Part shown: piece by piece, positions 1 to 11,388 of the stretch
How the letters are laid out: the number at the start of each line of letters is the position of its first letter
Position numbering within the stretch: position 1 is the stretch's first letter
Origin: Macrotis lagotis
Lineage: Eukaryota > Chordata > Mammalia > Peramelemorphia > Peramelidae
Length of the DNA stretch: 64,000 nucleotides
Direction: 5' to 3'
Assembly (NCBI RefSeq): GCF_037893015.1
Contig: NC_133663.1
Coordinates: forward strand, 137,320,100-137,384,099
Notes under the pieces: model-generated
The model's database searches: none
What the model saw: only the letters and a program-made list of their open reading frames with translations
Told to the model about the DNA's origin: nothing
Made by a program: the position numbers and the translations under genes

Positions 1-284
1 AGAAATATCTATTTAAATAGTTAAATCTAAATAAATGTATATCAACAAGGTCAGGAGTGAAGCAAGGATTCCAGTTATCACCTCTATATTACATTAAAAA
101 TGTTAGTTTTACAATACAAGAAGAAAATGAAATTGAACCAATTAGAATAGGCAATAAGGATACAAAATTTTCACTCTTTCCAGACAAAATCTTAATTAAA
201 CCCCCAAATCAGCTAACAACTACTAGAAATAGTTAATAATTTAAACAAATAAATAAGATATAAAATAAATCTCTTAAATTATCA

Positions 285-322
<38 letters not shown>

Positions 323-2232
323 CCAGAGTTCAGCAGCAAGAGATAGAAAGAGGAATTCCATTTAAAGTAATCGTAGGCAACATGAAATACTTAGGAATCT
401 GCTTCCCCAGACAAACCCAGAAATTATACAAAATTGTAAAAATACTTGTGTTAGGTCTAAGTAATAAAATAAAATGACAATTCTACCCAAATTATATTAC
501 TCATTCAATGCCATAGCAGTAAAATAAAAAAAAAAAGTATTTCCCAGAGCTAGGAAAAATTGTAAAAAAAAATTCATCTAGAGCAACAATAGATCAAGAC
601 TAACAAGGGAAGTAATGGCAAAATGCAAAGGAAGATATCCTAAGTATATTAGATCTAAAGCCATATTTTAAAGCAGCAGTCATCAAAACTTCCTGGTATT
701 GACTAAGATACAAAGAAGTAGATTAATGGAATAATGTACAAATGAAGTAATAACAAAAGACTATAATGTGCTACTGTTTGATAAATCCAAAGACTACAGT
801 TTTCTCTGAGAAGAGCTCAGTATTTGAGAAAACTTTCTGTGAAAAATTAGAAAATAGTATGGCAGAAACTAGGCATAGCCCCAAATCTCACACCCTGTAA
901 TAAAATAAGGTCAAAATTTATACAGAATTTAAACATAAAAACTGATACCACAGATAAATTGAGTCACCAAAAACAGTCTATCTGTAAAATTTATGGTGAG
1001 GGAAGAATTTTTGATCAAACAAAAAATACTGCAAATTAAAACTACAAAATGGATTATTTTAATGGTATTAGATTGAAATAGTTTTGAACAAGTAAAACCA
1101 ATGTAGCCAAGAATGTAGGAATGCAGAAAGCTGGAACACAATTTTCATAGCTAGTGTTTTTAATAAATGGCACATTTCTAAAATACATAGAGAAATGAAT
1201 CAAACATAAAAATTCAAATCATTTTAGAATTGATAAATGATCAAAATTTACTAAGAGGTCATTTTCAGACAAAGAAATATAAGTCATCCATAGTTTTATG
1301 AAAAACACTCCCAATCATTATGGATTAGAGAAATGCAAATTAAAAGAACTCTGAAGAAACATTTCAAACTTATGAAACTGACAAAGATGACAGAAAAGGA
1401 AGTAATCAGCATTGGAGAGGCTATAGGAAAATTGAGAAATTGATTATTGTTGGTGGAGTTGATTACTGATCCAACCATTCTGGAAAACAATATGGAACTA
1501 TGGTCCTAGGGCAATAAATCTGTGCATAATCTTTGATTCACTTCCAGACCAATACTAAGGTCTATATAAAAAAATAAATTATAACAAATATTAAATGACC
1601 CATAAGTACAAAAATATTTAGAGCAGCTCATTATGAGTGGCAAAAAGAGGAAATTTTCAAGAGACACATCAAATGGGAAATGACTAATGGAATATGAATG
1701 TTATGGAGAATAATTGTTCTGTAAGAAAATTAGAGCAGCCAGACTTTAGAAAACCCTGGAAAGATAAATGTGAATTGATGCTTTGTTAAGAAAGGAAAAC
1801 CAAGAGAGCATTGTAAACATTAAGCATAATTGTGAGATGATCAACTATGATGGATGCAGCTCCTCTCAGACAGACAGTGAACAAGAACTGTCCTCAAAGA
1901 CTTGTGATGGAAAATGCCAATCATAGCAAGGAAAAAATTTTGGAGAGTTAATGCAGACCAAAGCATTTCACTTTTTAAAGCTTGTTTTATTATTTTTTTT
2001 TCCTTTTTCTTGTGTTTTTCCCCCAATAGTTATAATTCTTCATTTACAACTTCACTAATGTGGAAATATGTTAAATACAATTGTACATATATAACTGATA
2101 TTAGATTGCCAACTATCATGGGGAAGGGAAAGGAAAGAGAATGAGGGATAAAAATGTGAAACTCGAAAACTTATAAAAAAAATGAATGTTGAAACCTAAA
2201 ATAAAATGGCAAACACAAAAGAAAAAAAAAAA
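1..2232 (+). mobile_element. L1 LINE, 3' part (ORF2 RT domain to 3' end)
   Basis: The segment opens inside the ORF2 reverse-transcriptase domain: the block around 47-90 matches the stretch that reads KQGCPL in the better preserved L1 at 44969-49316. It continues through the ORF2 C-terminus into an L1 3' UTR and ends in an A-rich tail at about 2220-2232. The catalytic F-A-D-D site is degraded: the frame near 170-190 reads S-L-F-P-D-K. Many stops and indels are present, so it is an old copy. The 5' border lies outside the window. Confidence 0.85.
286..321. repeat. (TA)n microsatellite
   Basis: About 18 TA units lie inside the L1 remnant, at a place where other copies have an ordinary AT-rich ORF2 sequence. 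It probably expanded after insertion. Confidence 0.95.
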
Positions 2233-3071
2233 CAAATCTTTTGTTCCCATTAAGCATCTTTGTTTAAGAGCAAAAGTGGAATTTCTCATTTTAGAAGATT
2301 TAGAATAAAAATTATCATTTATTCCAAATTATCTTTAGTTAAGATCATTTCATGAGTACACTGTGTTTCTTTCTACTGGTCTCCTTGTAGAAAGCTTAGT
2401 TGATGATACAGAGGATAACTGAGTCAGGGCTTTGAGCAGTGACCGAATTGAGAGTTCCACCACTCTCAAATTCAGGTTTATTAAAAAGGAAGAAAAGAGA
2501 TTTTTAGTGATACAGGAGAGAACCAAACATGAATATTAAAATGAGAAAAAAAGACCTGAATCAGAATAGAATTGAGCTTAAAGCCACCCTTTTGTTTCTA
2601 TAATAATATAAAAATAAACCAATAAACCTCATTTTACTATATAAAACCCTCTATAAACAAATTACAATTTTCCTTTTTACATTTCTGATTCATTATTTTC
2701 CTTCACATATTTTATGGTCCTGTCAAAGTGGCCATTTTGTTCTTCCTTAAAGACAATCTTGCATCTTCTTCTTCTTCTTCTTCTTCTTCTTCTTCTTCTT
2801 CTTCTTCTTCTTCTTCCTCCTCCTCCTCTTCCTCCTCCTTCTCTTCTTCTTCCTCCTCTTCCTCTTCCTCTTCTTTTTCTTCTTCCTCCTCCTCCTCTTC
2901 TTCTTCTTCTTCTTCTTCTTCTTCTTCTTCTTCTTCTTCTTCTTCTTCTTCTACTATTTCCATGGCATTTACACTGTACTAATCACCCTCTCTTTAGAAT
3001 TCTTATTTCCTTTAAATGTTATTTCACATGTCACATTCTAAGTGAAAAACTTTCTTATTCATCTAGCTTCC
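2233..3071. other. Gene-free stretch containing a pyrimidine microsatellite
   Basis: No coding region, RNA gene or recognisable transposon was found apart from the TTC/TCC tract annotated separately. The sequence is AT-rich with only short, shadow-like open frames. Confidence 0.6.
2765..2953. repeat. TTC/TCC pure-pyrimidine microsatellite
   Basis: About 190 bp of uninterrupted pyrimidine on the plus strand: TTC blocks at each end and a TCC/TTC mixture in the middle. Open frames across it translate as poly-Ser, poly-Leu/Pro or, on the other strand, poly-Glu. They are artefacts of the repeat and not genes. Confidence 0.97.
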
Positions 3072-3304
3072 AAGCAAGTAATTCTTTGATTCTAGCTTTT
3101 TGTTTTTTTTTAAATTACTTATTGGATTTTGATGTCTATATCAGTTATAAAATTTAAGTGCAACTGATTATTATAATAAATCAATTTCTTGTTGACTTAG
3201 CTCCAATTTTCTAATTAAAATAAGTAATTAGAATGAAGTTATGAAGAATTGATGAGACATTAATTCTTCAGAGTATTTCATTTTGAATTACTTTTAGAAA
3301 TTCC
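3072..3304 (+). repeat. Unclassified duplicated block, copy 1, with internal hairpin
   Basis: This block is similar over roughly 230 bp to 4559-4797. Shared landmarks are a CAAGCA..ATTCT start, the string TTTTGATGTCTATATCA, TTTTCTAATTAAAATAAGTA and ATTTCATTTTGAATT. Near its 3' end it can fold into an imperfect hairpin (arms about 3222-3250 and 3262-3293). I do not recognise the family. It could be a fragment of an unnamed repeat or a local duplication. Confidence 0.7.
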
Positions 3305-3504
3305 TTCTCAATTGAAATCCCCTTATATTATAGTATGTATTTGTACATAGTATTTCAGGAAGAAATATATGACTTTTTGCTAATTTTTACAAATCCTCTT
3401 TCTGTTGATGATCATAACTGGGAAGAAAATGTGTATTTTGTGTCTAGAAAATAAAACTATCAGCGTCAGTTCAGTTTTATGAGGTAGTTCAAAAAGTAAT
3501 TATT

Positions 3505-3655
3505 GGTACGACTAGGTGGTGCAGGGGGCGGCTAGGTGGCACAGTGGATAGAATACCAGCCCTGGATTCAGGAGTTCAAATCTGGCCTCAGAAACCTAGC
3601 TGCGTAGCTTTGGGCAAGCCATTTAACCCCATTTGCCTTGCAAAAAAAACTATGA
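3505..3655 (+). mobile_element. tRNA-derived SINE (WSINE1/SINE1_MD type)
   Basis: Box A-like TAGGTGGCACAGTGG and box B-like GAGTTCAAATCTG are present, and the element ends in an A-rich tail. Perfect 14-bp target duplications AAAAAGTAATTATT lie at 3491-3504 and 3656-3669. The head is partly doubled: an extra GACTAGGTGGTGCAG precedes the normal GGCTAGGTGGCACAG. Mobilisation by L1 is expected for an A-tailed SINE. Confidence 0.93.
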
Positions 3656-4129
3656 AAAAAGTAATTATTATTACATTTAACCATATATAATCACTATATA
3701 AAATTAAAATGAAGTCTTAAGAAAATTGATATTAATTTGCAATTATATTTTATTTGCTCACTTTCAAAAATATGTATTCAAAATAAATAATTTTGTGCTT
3801 TCTTCAATCAAAGATAAAATGTGGGAAATTCAAGTATTCATTAAATGTCTGTAAAATTTATAAAATGTTCAAAATAATTAATAATGTTTTAAAAGTAGAC
3901 TTAATTTTCTGAACTCATCAATTTTCTATGAAATAGAAAGATTTCTAAAGCAATATCATATAAATCTATCAACCAAAACCAGTTCCATGTAAAAAACCTG
4001 TTTGTTTATGTAGTTATTAGAAGAACTGCTGTTTCTGAGCAGTGACTTTTAGCAAGAATATAGGTATTTCTTTGCCCATAACAAGGAAATTTTAAAAAGT
4101 TAAAATCAAACAAATACCATTAGCTCTTT

Positions 4130-4283
4130 TTTTTAAATTTTTTTTTGGTAAGGCAAATGGGGTTAAGTGGCTTGCACAAGGCCACACAGCGAGGTAATTA
4201 TTAAGTGTCTGAGACCAGATTTGAACCCAGGTACTCCTGACTCCAGGGCCAGTGCTTTATCCAATACGCCACCTAGCCACCCC
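4130..4283 (-). mobile_element. tRNA-derived SINE, complete, minus strand
   Basis: Reverse complement of the same SINE: T-rich tail first, then the conserved core and the head CCACCTAGCCACCCC. Perfect 15-bp target duplications TACCATTAGCTCTTT lie at 4115-4129 and 4284-4298. Confidence 0.94.
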
Positions 4284-4558
4284 TACCATTAGCTCTTTAT
4301 CTTTCTGTCTATAAAGTGTGAAGGGTACCCAGACAAAATATGACTCTTTATCAAAGCTCATTACTTGCTTATCCTTTTCTCCCCTAATATGTCTTATTAA
4401 GTAATGAACTCTAAGTCATTTTTGAAGTGAAATTGCAATAGATTATCTTTTGTGACAGGATCTAAATGCTATATTTAAAATAATACTCACAGGAAGAATC
4501 TAACCATTTCTGTTAAATATACTCTGAAGTCTATCTGAAAATGAGGTCTGTTGGGAGG

Positions 4559-4797
4559 GCAAGCAATTCTGTGATACTGGTTTTTTTGTCTTTTTCAAAT
4601 CACATTTTGAATTTTGATGTCTATATCAATTGTAAATATTAAATGAAGCAGATTATTATAATGAATTAGAGTTTCTTATTGACAGCTTCAGTTTTCTAAT
4701 TAAAATAAGTAATTCAAAATGAAATATGAAAAATTGAAGATTCATTTTTGAGTTATCAGTTCTTCATAATATTTCATTTTGAATTGCTTTTAGAAAT
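4559..4797 (+). repeat. Unclassified duplicated block, copy 2, with internal hairpin
   Basis: Partner of 3072-3304, about 1.49 kb downstream in the same orientation. The imperfect hairpin is also present: arm 4707-4740 starts AAGTAATTCAAAATGAAAT, and arm 4760-4788 contains ATTTCATTTTGAATTGCTT. A hairpin in both copies suggests it belongs to the repeat unit. Confidence 0.7.
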
Positions 4798-5227
4798 GTC
4801 TTGAATAGATTATTTTCAGTATATGAAAATTTTCATTATAGGATTATAGCAGCAAAGTGAGTCTCCTTTGATATTTCATAACTGTTCATTCCAATTGCCC
4901 TTGTACCCTGTTGGTGATGATGATGATGATGAAGAAATAGTTCTTGCTATTTCTCTTGGAAATATTGACTGTACTCATATATTAGAAAAGTAGAGAAATG
5001 ATTATCAATTTGTCTCTCTTTTCTGAAATTTTATCTTTTACTTTGGACTTCTTTTCCGTCTTACTACATTATATTTAGTATTAGTTTTCCCCTTTAAGAA
5101 TTTATGATTGAATTTGGATTTTTGTCTTAATCTTCCTATTAATTATTTTTTTGGTTTTGGAATAGCCACTGTCAGTAAATAAACATATGAAGACAATGAT
5201 AATGATGATCATAATGATTATTATAAT
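4798..5227. other. Gene-free stretch with GAT-rich simple repeats
   Basis: Contains a short (GAT)n run at 4913-4933 and an ATGATA-rich patch at about 5196-5236. No gene or other element was recognised. Confidence 0.6.
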
Positions 5228-5340
5228 GATGATGATAACTAACGTTTATAAAATACCATAATGCTTTAGAAATAATAGTTTCTCCTGTTGTACTCACAAG
5301 AACTGTAAAAATTAGGTGTTTTTTTACACTTTGCATTTGA
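5228..5340 (-). mobile_element. MIR SINE fragment
   Basis: The order ATAACTAACGTTTATAAA, then ATGCTTTAGA, CTCACAAGAACTGTA and TTTTTTACACTTTGCA follows the reverse complement of the MIR consensus (3' half). It is diverged and ancient. Borders are approximate. Confidence 0.55.
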
Positions 5341-5344
5341 GTTC

Positions 5345-8165
5345 TGTCAAATTCCTCTTATTATACCAATATGATGCTGGTATCTAAATCAGGAAGAACC
5401 AAAATAAAAAAAAAAATATATAAACCAATCTCCCTAATAAAAATTGATGCAAATAAATTTTGTCAAAGGGATTGCAGCAAGTTCTTTTTAGGATAATATG
5501 CCATGATCAGGTAGAATTTATACCACATAGACAGGAATGGTTCAAAACTTGAGACACATTAAACATAATTAAATATATCAATAGCGAAACCAAAAGAAAC
5601 CATATGTTTACCTCAATAGATGCTGAAAAGCCTTTGACAAAATAAAACATCCATTACATATATTGAGAATATAGGAATATATGGTTTTTTTCTTAAAATA
5701 ATAAATAGTATCTAAAATAAATAGTATCTCTCTAAAACCATCAACAAATATTATATATAATGGAAATATACTAGAAGCATTTACATTTACATCGAGGTTA
5801 AAGAAAGAATGATGATTATCACATTGCTATTCAATATAAAATTAGAAATGTTTCCTTTAGTTAAAAGAGAATTAAAAGCAATTGAATTAATTAGCATTGG
5901 CAATGAGGAAGCACAACTTTCACTCTTTGTACATGATATGACATTAAACTGAGAAGACCCAAGAAAATCATCTAAAAAACTAATTGAAATAAATAACAGT
6001 TTCAATAAAGTAGCAGGACATAAAATAAACCTACAAGAATCATCAACATTTCTTTACATGAACAACAAAGCCCAAGAGCAAAGGATAGGAAGAGAAATTC
6101 TATATAAAGTAACTGTAGACAACATCAAATACTTGGAAATATAACTCCCAAGAGAAACCCCAATTTTCACACAAAGTCAGATCTAAACAATTAGAAAACA
6201 ATTAGAAAAATGTGCTAATATAATGAATAATATAATAATCATTAAAAATGACAATTTTGCCCAAACTGAATAACTTATTCAGTGTCATATCAAATAACAA
6301 ATAAACTAGCCAAACTACCAAATAACTATTTTACTGAGCTAGAAAAATAGTAACAAAATTCATACAGAGAAGCCAAAGGTCAGGAAAATCAAGGAAACAA
6401 CTGAAAAAAAAAATCTAAAGGAAGGTTGCCTTGTTCTAATAGATCTAAAACTATACTATAAAGCAGCAGTCATCAACAAAATTGTGTTGTTCTGGTTAAG
6501 AATTAGTGTAATGGGTGCAACTAGGTGCACAGTGGATTTAATATTGGACCTGGATCCAGGAGTACCTGAGTTCAAAATCCAACTTCAGTAGCTTAATAAT
6601 TGCCTCAGACACTTAATAATTGTTTAGCTATGTGATCCTGGACAAGTTATTTAACTCAATTGCCTTGAAAGCAAACAAACAAACCCTCCCCCAAAATAAT
6701 TAGAGCAATTGCTCAGTCGATGAAGAGAGGTTCAAAGGAAATAGGAGTAAATGAATACAGTAATCTACTATTTGAGAAACACAAAGACATTACTTTCTGT
6801 GATGAGAACTTGTGATTTGTCAAAAATTGTTGGGAAAACTGGAAAATAGTATGGCAAAAATTGGGCATAGACACACATTTCACATCCCATAGCAAAATAA
6901 GATCAAAATCAGAACAGGATTTAGACATAAAGTACAATACCCTAGACCAATTAATAGATCAAGAAATACTCTATCACTTCTATATATGGGAAAGGAGAGA
7001 AATTTATGAGCAAGAAAGACGTAGATACATAATAAATTTCAAAATGGATGATGTTGACTATATTAAATTAAAATATTTTTGCACTAATAAATCCAAAGCT
7101 CTCAATATTAGGTGGAAAACAGAAAGCTGGGAGGCAATGTTTATTGCTGGAGATCCTGATAAAGGTCTTGTTTATAAAATATATACAGAATAGGATCAAA
7201 TTTATAAGGGTACAAGTCATTCCCCAACTGATAAGCGTTCAAATGAAGAAATTGAAGGCATGTAAAATCATATGAAAAAAATGCTCCAAATCATTACTGA
7301 TTATGGAAATGGATATTAAAACAACTGTGAGGTACTACCTCACACATCAGATTGACTAAGATGACAAAATGGAAATACAATGCTGGAGAGGTTATGGGAG
7401 GACTGAATCATTATTGCACCATTCATGGAGTTATTAAACTGATCCAACCATTCTGGACAGTAATATGGAATTATGCCTAAAGAGAAATAAAACTGATCAT
7501 TCCTTTTGACCCAGCAATTCCCATGCTAGGTCAATATAGAGAAGAAATCATAAAAAATTGGAAAGTTCCCATGTTCCAAAGTATTAGAATTAGAAAAAAG
7601 AATTAGAAATTTAGAGGATACCCATCAATGGCATAAGAATGTTATTGAATGCTATTGTACTGTAAGAAACTCTGAATGGTCAGACTCTGGAGAAGCATGG
7701 AATGAATTACAGGAACTGATGCTGAGTTAAGGGAGAAGAACAAGAAAAAATTATACAGGCTAACAGAAATATTGTGAGTTGATCAACCTTGATGGATGCA
7801 ACTCCTCTCAGCAGTTCAGAGAACCCTTACAGCCCTAAGAAACCAACTATGAACAATGCTATCCCTATACAGAGGAAAACAAAACAAAACAAAACAAAAA
7901 TTAAAAATCCCCATATAATTTGAATTAACATTCTTATGCATTTTTCTATCTCATAAATTTCTTTCTTTCCCCCTTAATCCTAATTCTTCACACCAAAATG
8001 ACAATCTGTAAATTAAACATAAATTTGTTTGTATAATATTCACCTGAGGGGAGGAAGATGGAAAGGAAGTATGGAAGGAAATCATGTAACTTCAAAATAT
8101 ACATATACATGTTGTTGAATGTTGGAAAACTTTTTTAACATGCAATTAGAAAAATAAAATATCAA
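5345..8165 (+). mobile_element. 5'-truncated L1 LINE
   Basis: Starts in ORF2 just upstream of the reverse transcriptase (a stretch like ATGCTGGTATCTAAATCAGG, then ACCAATCTCCCTAATAAAA) and runs to an L1 3' end with an AATAAAA-rich tail at about 8150-8165. The catalytic site at about 5915-5935 reads F-V-H-D instead of F-A-D-D. An open stretch at 6861-7193 is a surviving piece of the ORF2 C-terminal half. A SINE sits at 6508-6690. The copy is inactive. Confidence 0.88.
6508..6690 (+). mobile_element. tRNA-derived SINE, diverged, inside L1 ORF2
   Basis: Keeps GTGCACAGTGGAT, GAGTACCTGAGTTCAAA and CACTTAATAATTG, with a short internal duplication of the TTAATAATTG part and an A/C-rich tail. Flanks AATTAGTGTAAT and AATTAGAGCAAT look like a decayed target duplication. 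It interrupts the L1 between the RT and C-terminal regions. Confidence 0.82.
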
Positions 8166-8817
8166 TTTAAAAATAGTTTAAATATGAACTGAGGCTAAAA
8201 ACAGGTTTGGAATTTTGAGATGAAAAGTAGGAAGAAGAGGTAGGGAAGGCATTTATATGGAAAGAAGCAGGAAATCACAAAGATCATTTGGGAGATGATA
8301 AAAAGATCAAATATTTGAGAGATTACTAACCCTGTTAATAATCACAGTTTCTAACATTGTTTCTAAATATGAAGCTGAAAAGATAATCAATGGTTCAATT
8401 ATGTAGGGCCTTGAATGTAGAGAGGAAAAAAAAACTGAATTTATTTTGTAAATAATGGAAGATTATTAGATGTTCTTCACCGTGGGAATGACAATTAAAA
8501 ATAGAATTTGAGAAAAATGAATTTGGCAAAAACATCAACAGGAAAACCAAAAACAGCCATCAGGTATTTGAGTCACATAGATAATTAAGATTCTTGAACG
8601 TCTTGTCAAGTCAGTGAACATTTGTTAAATACTTACTATGTTACAAATACTAATCCAAGCTTGAGGATACAAAAGAAACATAAAAGCACAGTCTTTGGCC
8701 TTAAGTAACTTGGTGTAATGGAAAGAGAAAATAAGTACACAACTATCTACAAACATAAATCGCATATAAATTCCTGTATGTATGCTAGCTTTAGTTGTTA
8801 AAATCATTCTGTTATCA
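8166..8817. other. Gene-free stretch; part resembles an old mammal-wide repeat
   Basis: No gene was seen. The interval 8605-8760 (AACATTTGTTAAATACTTAC, then GAGGATACAAAAG and CTTAAGTAACTTGG) resembles the common ancient mammalian repeat motif of the type 'aacatttattaagcacctac ... ggatacaaa ... caaggagctt'. I cannot name the family with confidence. Confidence 0.45.
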
Positions 8818-8985
8818 AAAAACTATGTGACTTTTTCCAAGTCACTTATCAATCTAAGCCTCATTTTACTGATTTATATAAAGATATTAACAATTATCTT
8901 CCTAACATAACAAGGTTCACAATAGTGAAGAAATGAGATGATGTTTGTAAATGGCAAAGTAAAATAAGCATGACTTTTTATATAT
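8818..8985 (+). mobile_element. MIR SINE fragment
   Basis: The run TATGTGACTTTTTCCAAGTC, then AAGCCTCATTTTACTGATT, then AATGAGATGATGTTTGTAAA and TGGCAAAGTAAAATAAGCATG matches the MIR core and 3' half in the forward orientation. The copy is ancient. Small open frames over this area have no other support. Confidence 0.6.
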
Positions 8986-10014
8986 CTGCACAGCAACAGG
9001 AAACAAATATTATACACCAATGTGTATATACAGCACTTCACTAGATATTTCATACAATAATAGTCATGCTCTTTATCACCTTGGATCATACAATCCAAGG
9101 AAGATGTCATGTCTATATAGACATAAAGGACCCAAAACTTGACAAAGACAGAAAATAGCAATACTACTAAGCAAATAAATTATGTACTAATATAAACAAT
9201 AAGGATTTAGTTTAGGTCTTCAAGATTCAAATGCTAGCTATTATCTTTTCCCCACCCTTTTCTTTTTCCTGTCTATGTCATTATTCTTGAGGGCAGTACA
9301 ATTAATTTTATTATTTCCACTTATCTACCTTAATAAAATTTAAATACTCCACTTCAAACTCACTATTTTGATTAAATTGCAGATTAAATAGTAATGCAAT
9401 TCAGTAATGAATCATAGGTACAATTCTATTAAAATGATTCCCTCTAAATACTTCCTGTTAAATGTAATGAAAATAATTTTGTAGTTTGATTTATGTCTAT
9501 TTGGTCAAATAATATTTTTAAAAGTAAGATATAGTCAATAATAATTATTCATGTTGGAAAAAGAAAGCAATTCAACTAAAATTAAATATTAATTATAAGG
9601 AAGTTTTCAAATGTAGCAAGCTTTATTTTCTTTTCACAGCTTAGTTCAAGATGAAAGACAATGATTTTGAAAGTAGACATTTAGCGCAATTACTGAAACA
9701 TCATTAAAACAGTGTACTTGGGGATCAACATTCCTAAAAGTAAGTTAAAGATACTTCAGCCACTTAATTGTTGCCAAATACTTATTCATTTGAAGACACT
9801 AATTAATTATGATCTAAGCTTACTATTTAGTGTTCTCAACAGCAAATGTTAAGAGGAAACTTCAATGAAAAAGGAAACTGTTTTGAATCAAACATGAAAA
9901 ATTCAAGAATTGTTGCTTTTACACATGGTTCATACCATATGTAAAAGACTAAAAAAAGGTTAAGATTCCAAGAAAGGAGTGAACTCCAAAGCAAAATTCT
10001 ATTATAATCTACAT
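8986..10014. other. Gene-free AT-rich stretch
   Basis: I see no recognisable gene, RNA or mobile element. Open frames of 90-95 codons on the minus strand (8874-9161, 9836-10108) lack any family resemblance and are not supported. Confidence 0.55.
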
Positions 10015-10730
10015 AAAAAAAATATAGAGGGAAGGTAGCCAAGATAACTGAAAGGGCAGAGTCTACATGACTGAGAAAAGGCTCAGCTCTTCCGCATAAT
10101 CCCTCCAAATGCCTTTAAACAATTACTCTAAACATTCTAGAGGGAAAAAACCCCTCAAAAGATGGAGTAAAATAATTTTCCAAGACAAGGTTGAAGATCA
10201 GGAGGAAAGGTCTATTATATCAGAGTGAGGGAGGAGTGCAGGACAACTCAGCTCTGTCCCCTCTAACACCAACCACAATCCAGGATCAGGCAACAGGGCA
10301 AATGAATCCGTGACAGATGTGGCTTTTCCCAGATCTCTGAGTTCAGAGACACCAAAGACAATTTCAAAGGTTAGCAAAAATAATGAGTTTCACTAAGGTG
10401 AGAATAGAGCACAGTCTCACAAAGACCTCTATAACTCTCAGTCTACAGATATTAATTGGGTTAGAAGGAGATTGCAGTTACAAAATTATTTATAGTAACT
10501 TTTTTCATAGTGACATAATTGGAAATTCAGGAGATGCCCATCAATTGTTGAATGATAGAAGAAGTTGTGGCATATGAATGTGATTGAAAACTATTGCTCT
10601 ATAAAAAATCTTGAGGGATAGGACTTCAGAGAAATCTGGAAAGACTTACATGAACAGAAGGTGATTAAAGCACCAGAAGAGCATTATACATAGCCCCATT
10701 GTGACATGATCAACTATGATATATATTCAA
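10015..10730 (+). mobile_element. L1 LINE reduced to its two ends
   Basis: The first 460 bases look like an L1 5' UTR (GAGGGAAGGTAGCCAAGAT at the start, then G/C-richer UTR-like sequence). At about 10480 the sequence switches directly to the end of ORF2 and the 3' UTR: GAGATGCCCATCAATTG is the same block as at 57015-57035, followed by GGGATAGGACTTCAGAGAAA and TGTGACATGATCAACTATGAT. ORF1 and almost all of ORF2 are absent. The 5' UTR assignment is an inference from family memory; the 3' part is clear by comparison with the copy at 51905-57572. Confidence 0.6.
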
Positions 10731-10909
10731 ATTTAGCCTGGGTTGAAATTTTGCCCAGTTTATTGTACTTAAAAAAATTAAGAATCAAAATAACATTTTT
10801 GGTTATCTTACATTAATTTAAAATGCAATGAAAAATTTATACATTTTTTTCCACATAATTTAAACAGAAGAACAATGTTGGGAAAGAGGATGATTAAAAC
10901 TTTATGTTG

Positions 10910-11080
10910 GGTGGCTAGGTAGCTAAGTGGATAAAGGACTGGCCCTGGAGTCAGGGGTACCTGGGTTCAAATCTGGTCTTAGACACTTAATAATTACCTA
11001 GCTGTGTGGCCTTAGGTAAGCCACTTAACCCCATTTGCCTTGCAAAAACCTAAAAAAATACCAAAACAAAACAGAAAAAA
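10910..11080 (+). mobile_element. tRNA-derived SINE, complete
   Basis: GGTGGCTAGGTAGCTAAGTGG head, box B-like GGGTTCAAATCTG, and an A-rich tail of the CTTGCAAAAACCTAAAAAAA kind. Perfect 14-bp target duplications AAAACTTTATGTTG lie at 10896-10909 and 11081-11094. Confidence 0.95.
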
Positions 11081-11231
11081 AAAACTTTATGTTGCAAGTT
11101 CTGCTAAATAATTTGCAGAGAATTCAGAATTCCCTTTATGTAACAAATAAAACAAAATAATAAAAATAAATAAAAAGCAAAACATGTATTGTAATTTTTC
11201 TTTTCCTTATTTCTATTATTTTATATTTAAT

Positions 11232-11388
11232 TATTATTTTTTATTTATATAAGGTGATGGGGTTAAGTGACTTGCCCAAGGTCACACAGCTAGGTAATTG
11301 TTTAGTATCTTAAGCCAGACTTGAATTCAGGTCCTCCTTACTTCAGGGCCAATCCTCTATCCACTGTGCCATCTAGCTGCCCCCCCCC
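11232..11388 (-). mobile_element. tRNA-derived SINE, complete, minus strand
   Basis: T-rich tail, GGTGATGGGGTTAAGTGACT core and head CATCTAGCTGCCCCCCCCC. No clear target duplication was found, so it is older than its neighbour at 10910-11080. Confidence 0.9.

Noticed and set aside
2712-3157. Long open frames over the TTC/TCC tract (poly-Ser, poly-Leu, poly-Glu)
   Set aside because: They are translations of a microsatellite in each frame; no flanking coding signal.
8874-10108. Minus-strand frames of 95 and 90 codons
   Set aside because: Partly over a MIR and otherwise without motif, conservation signal or start context; treated as chance.
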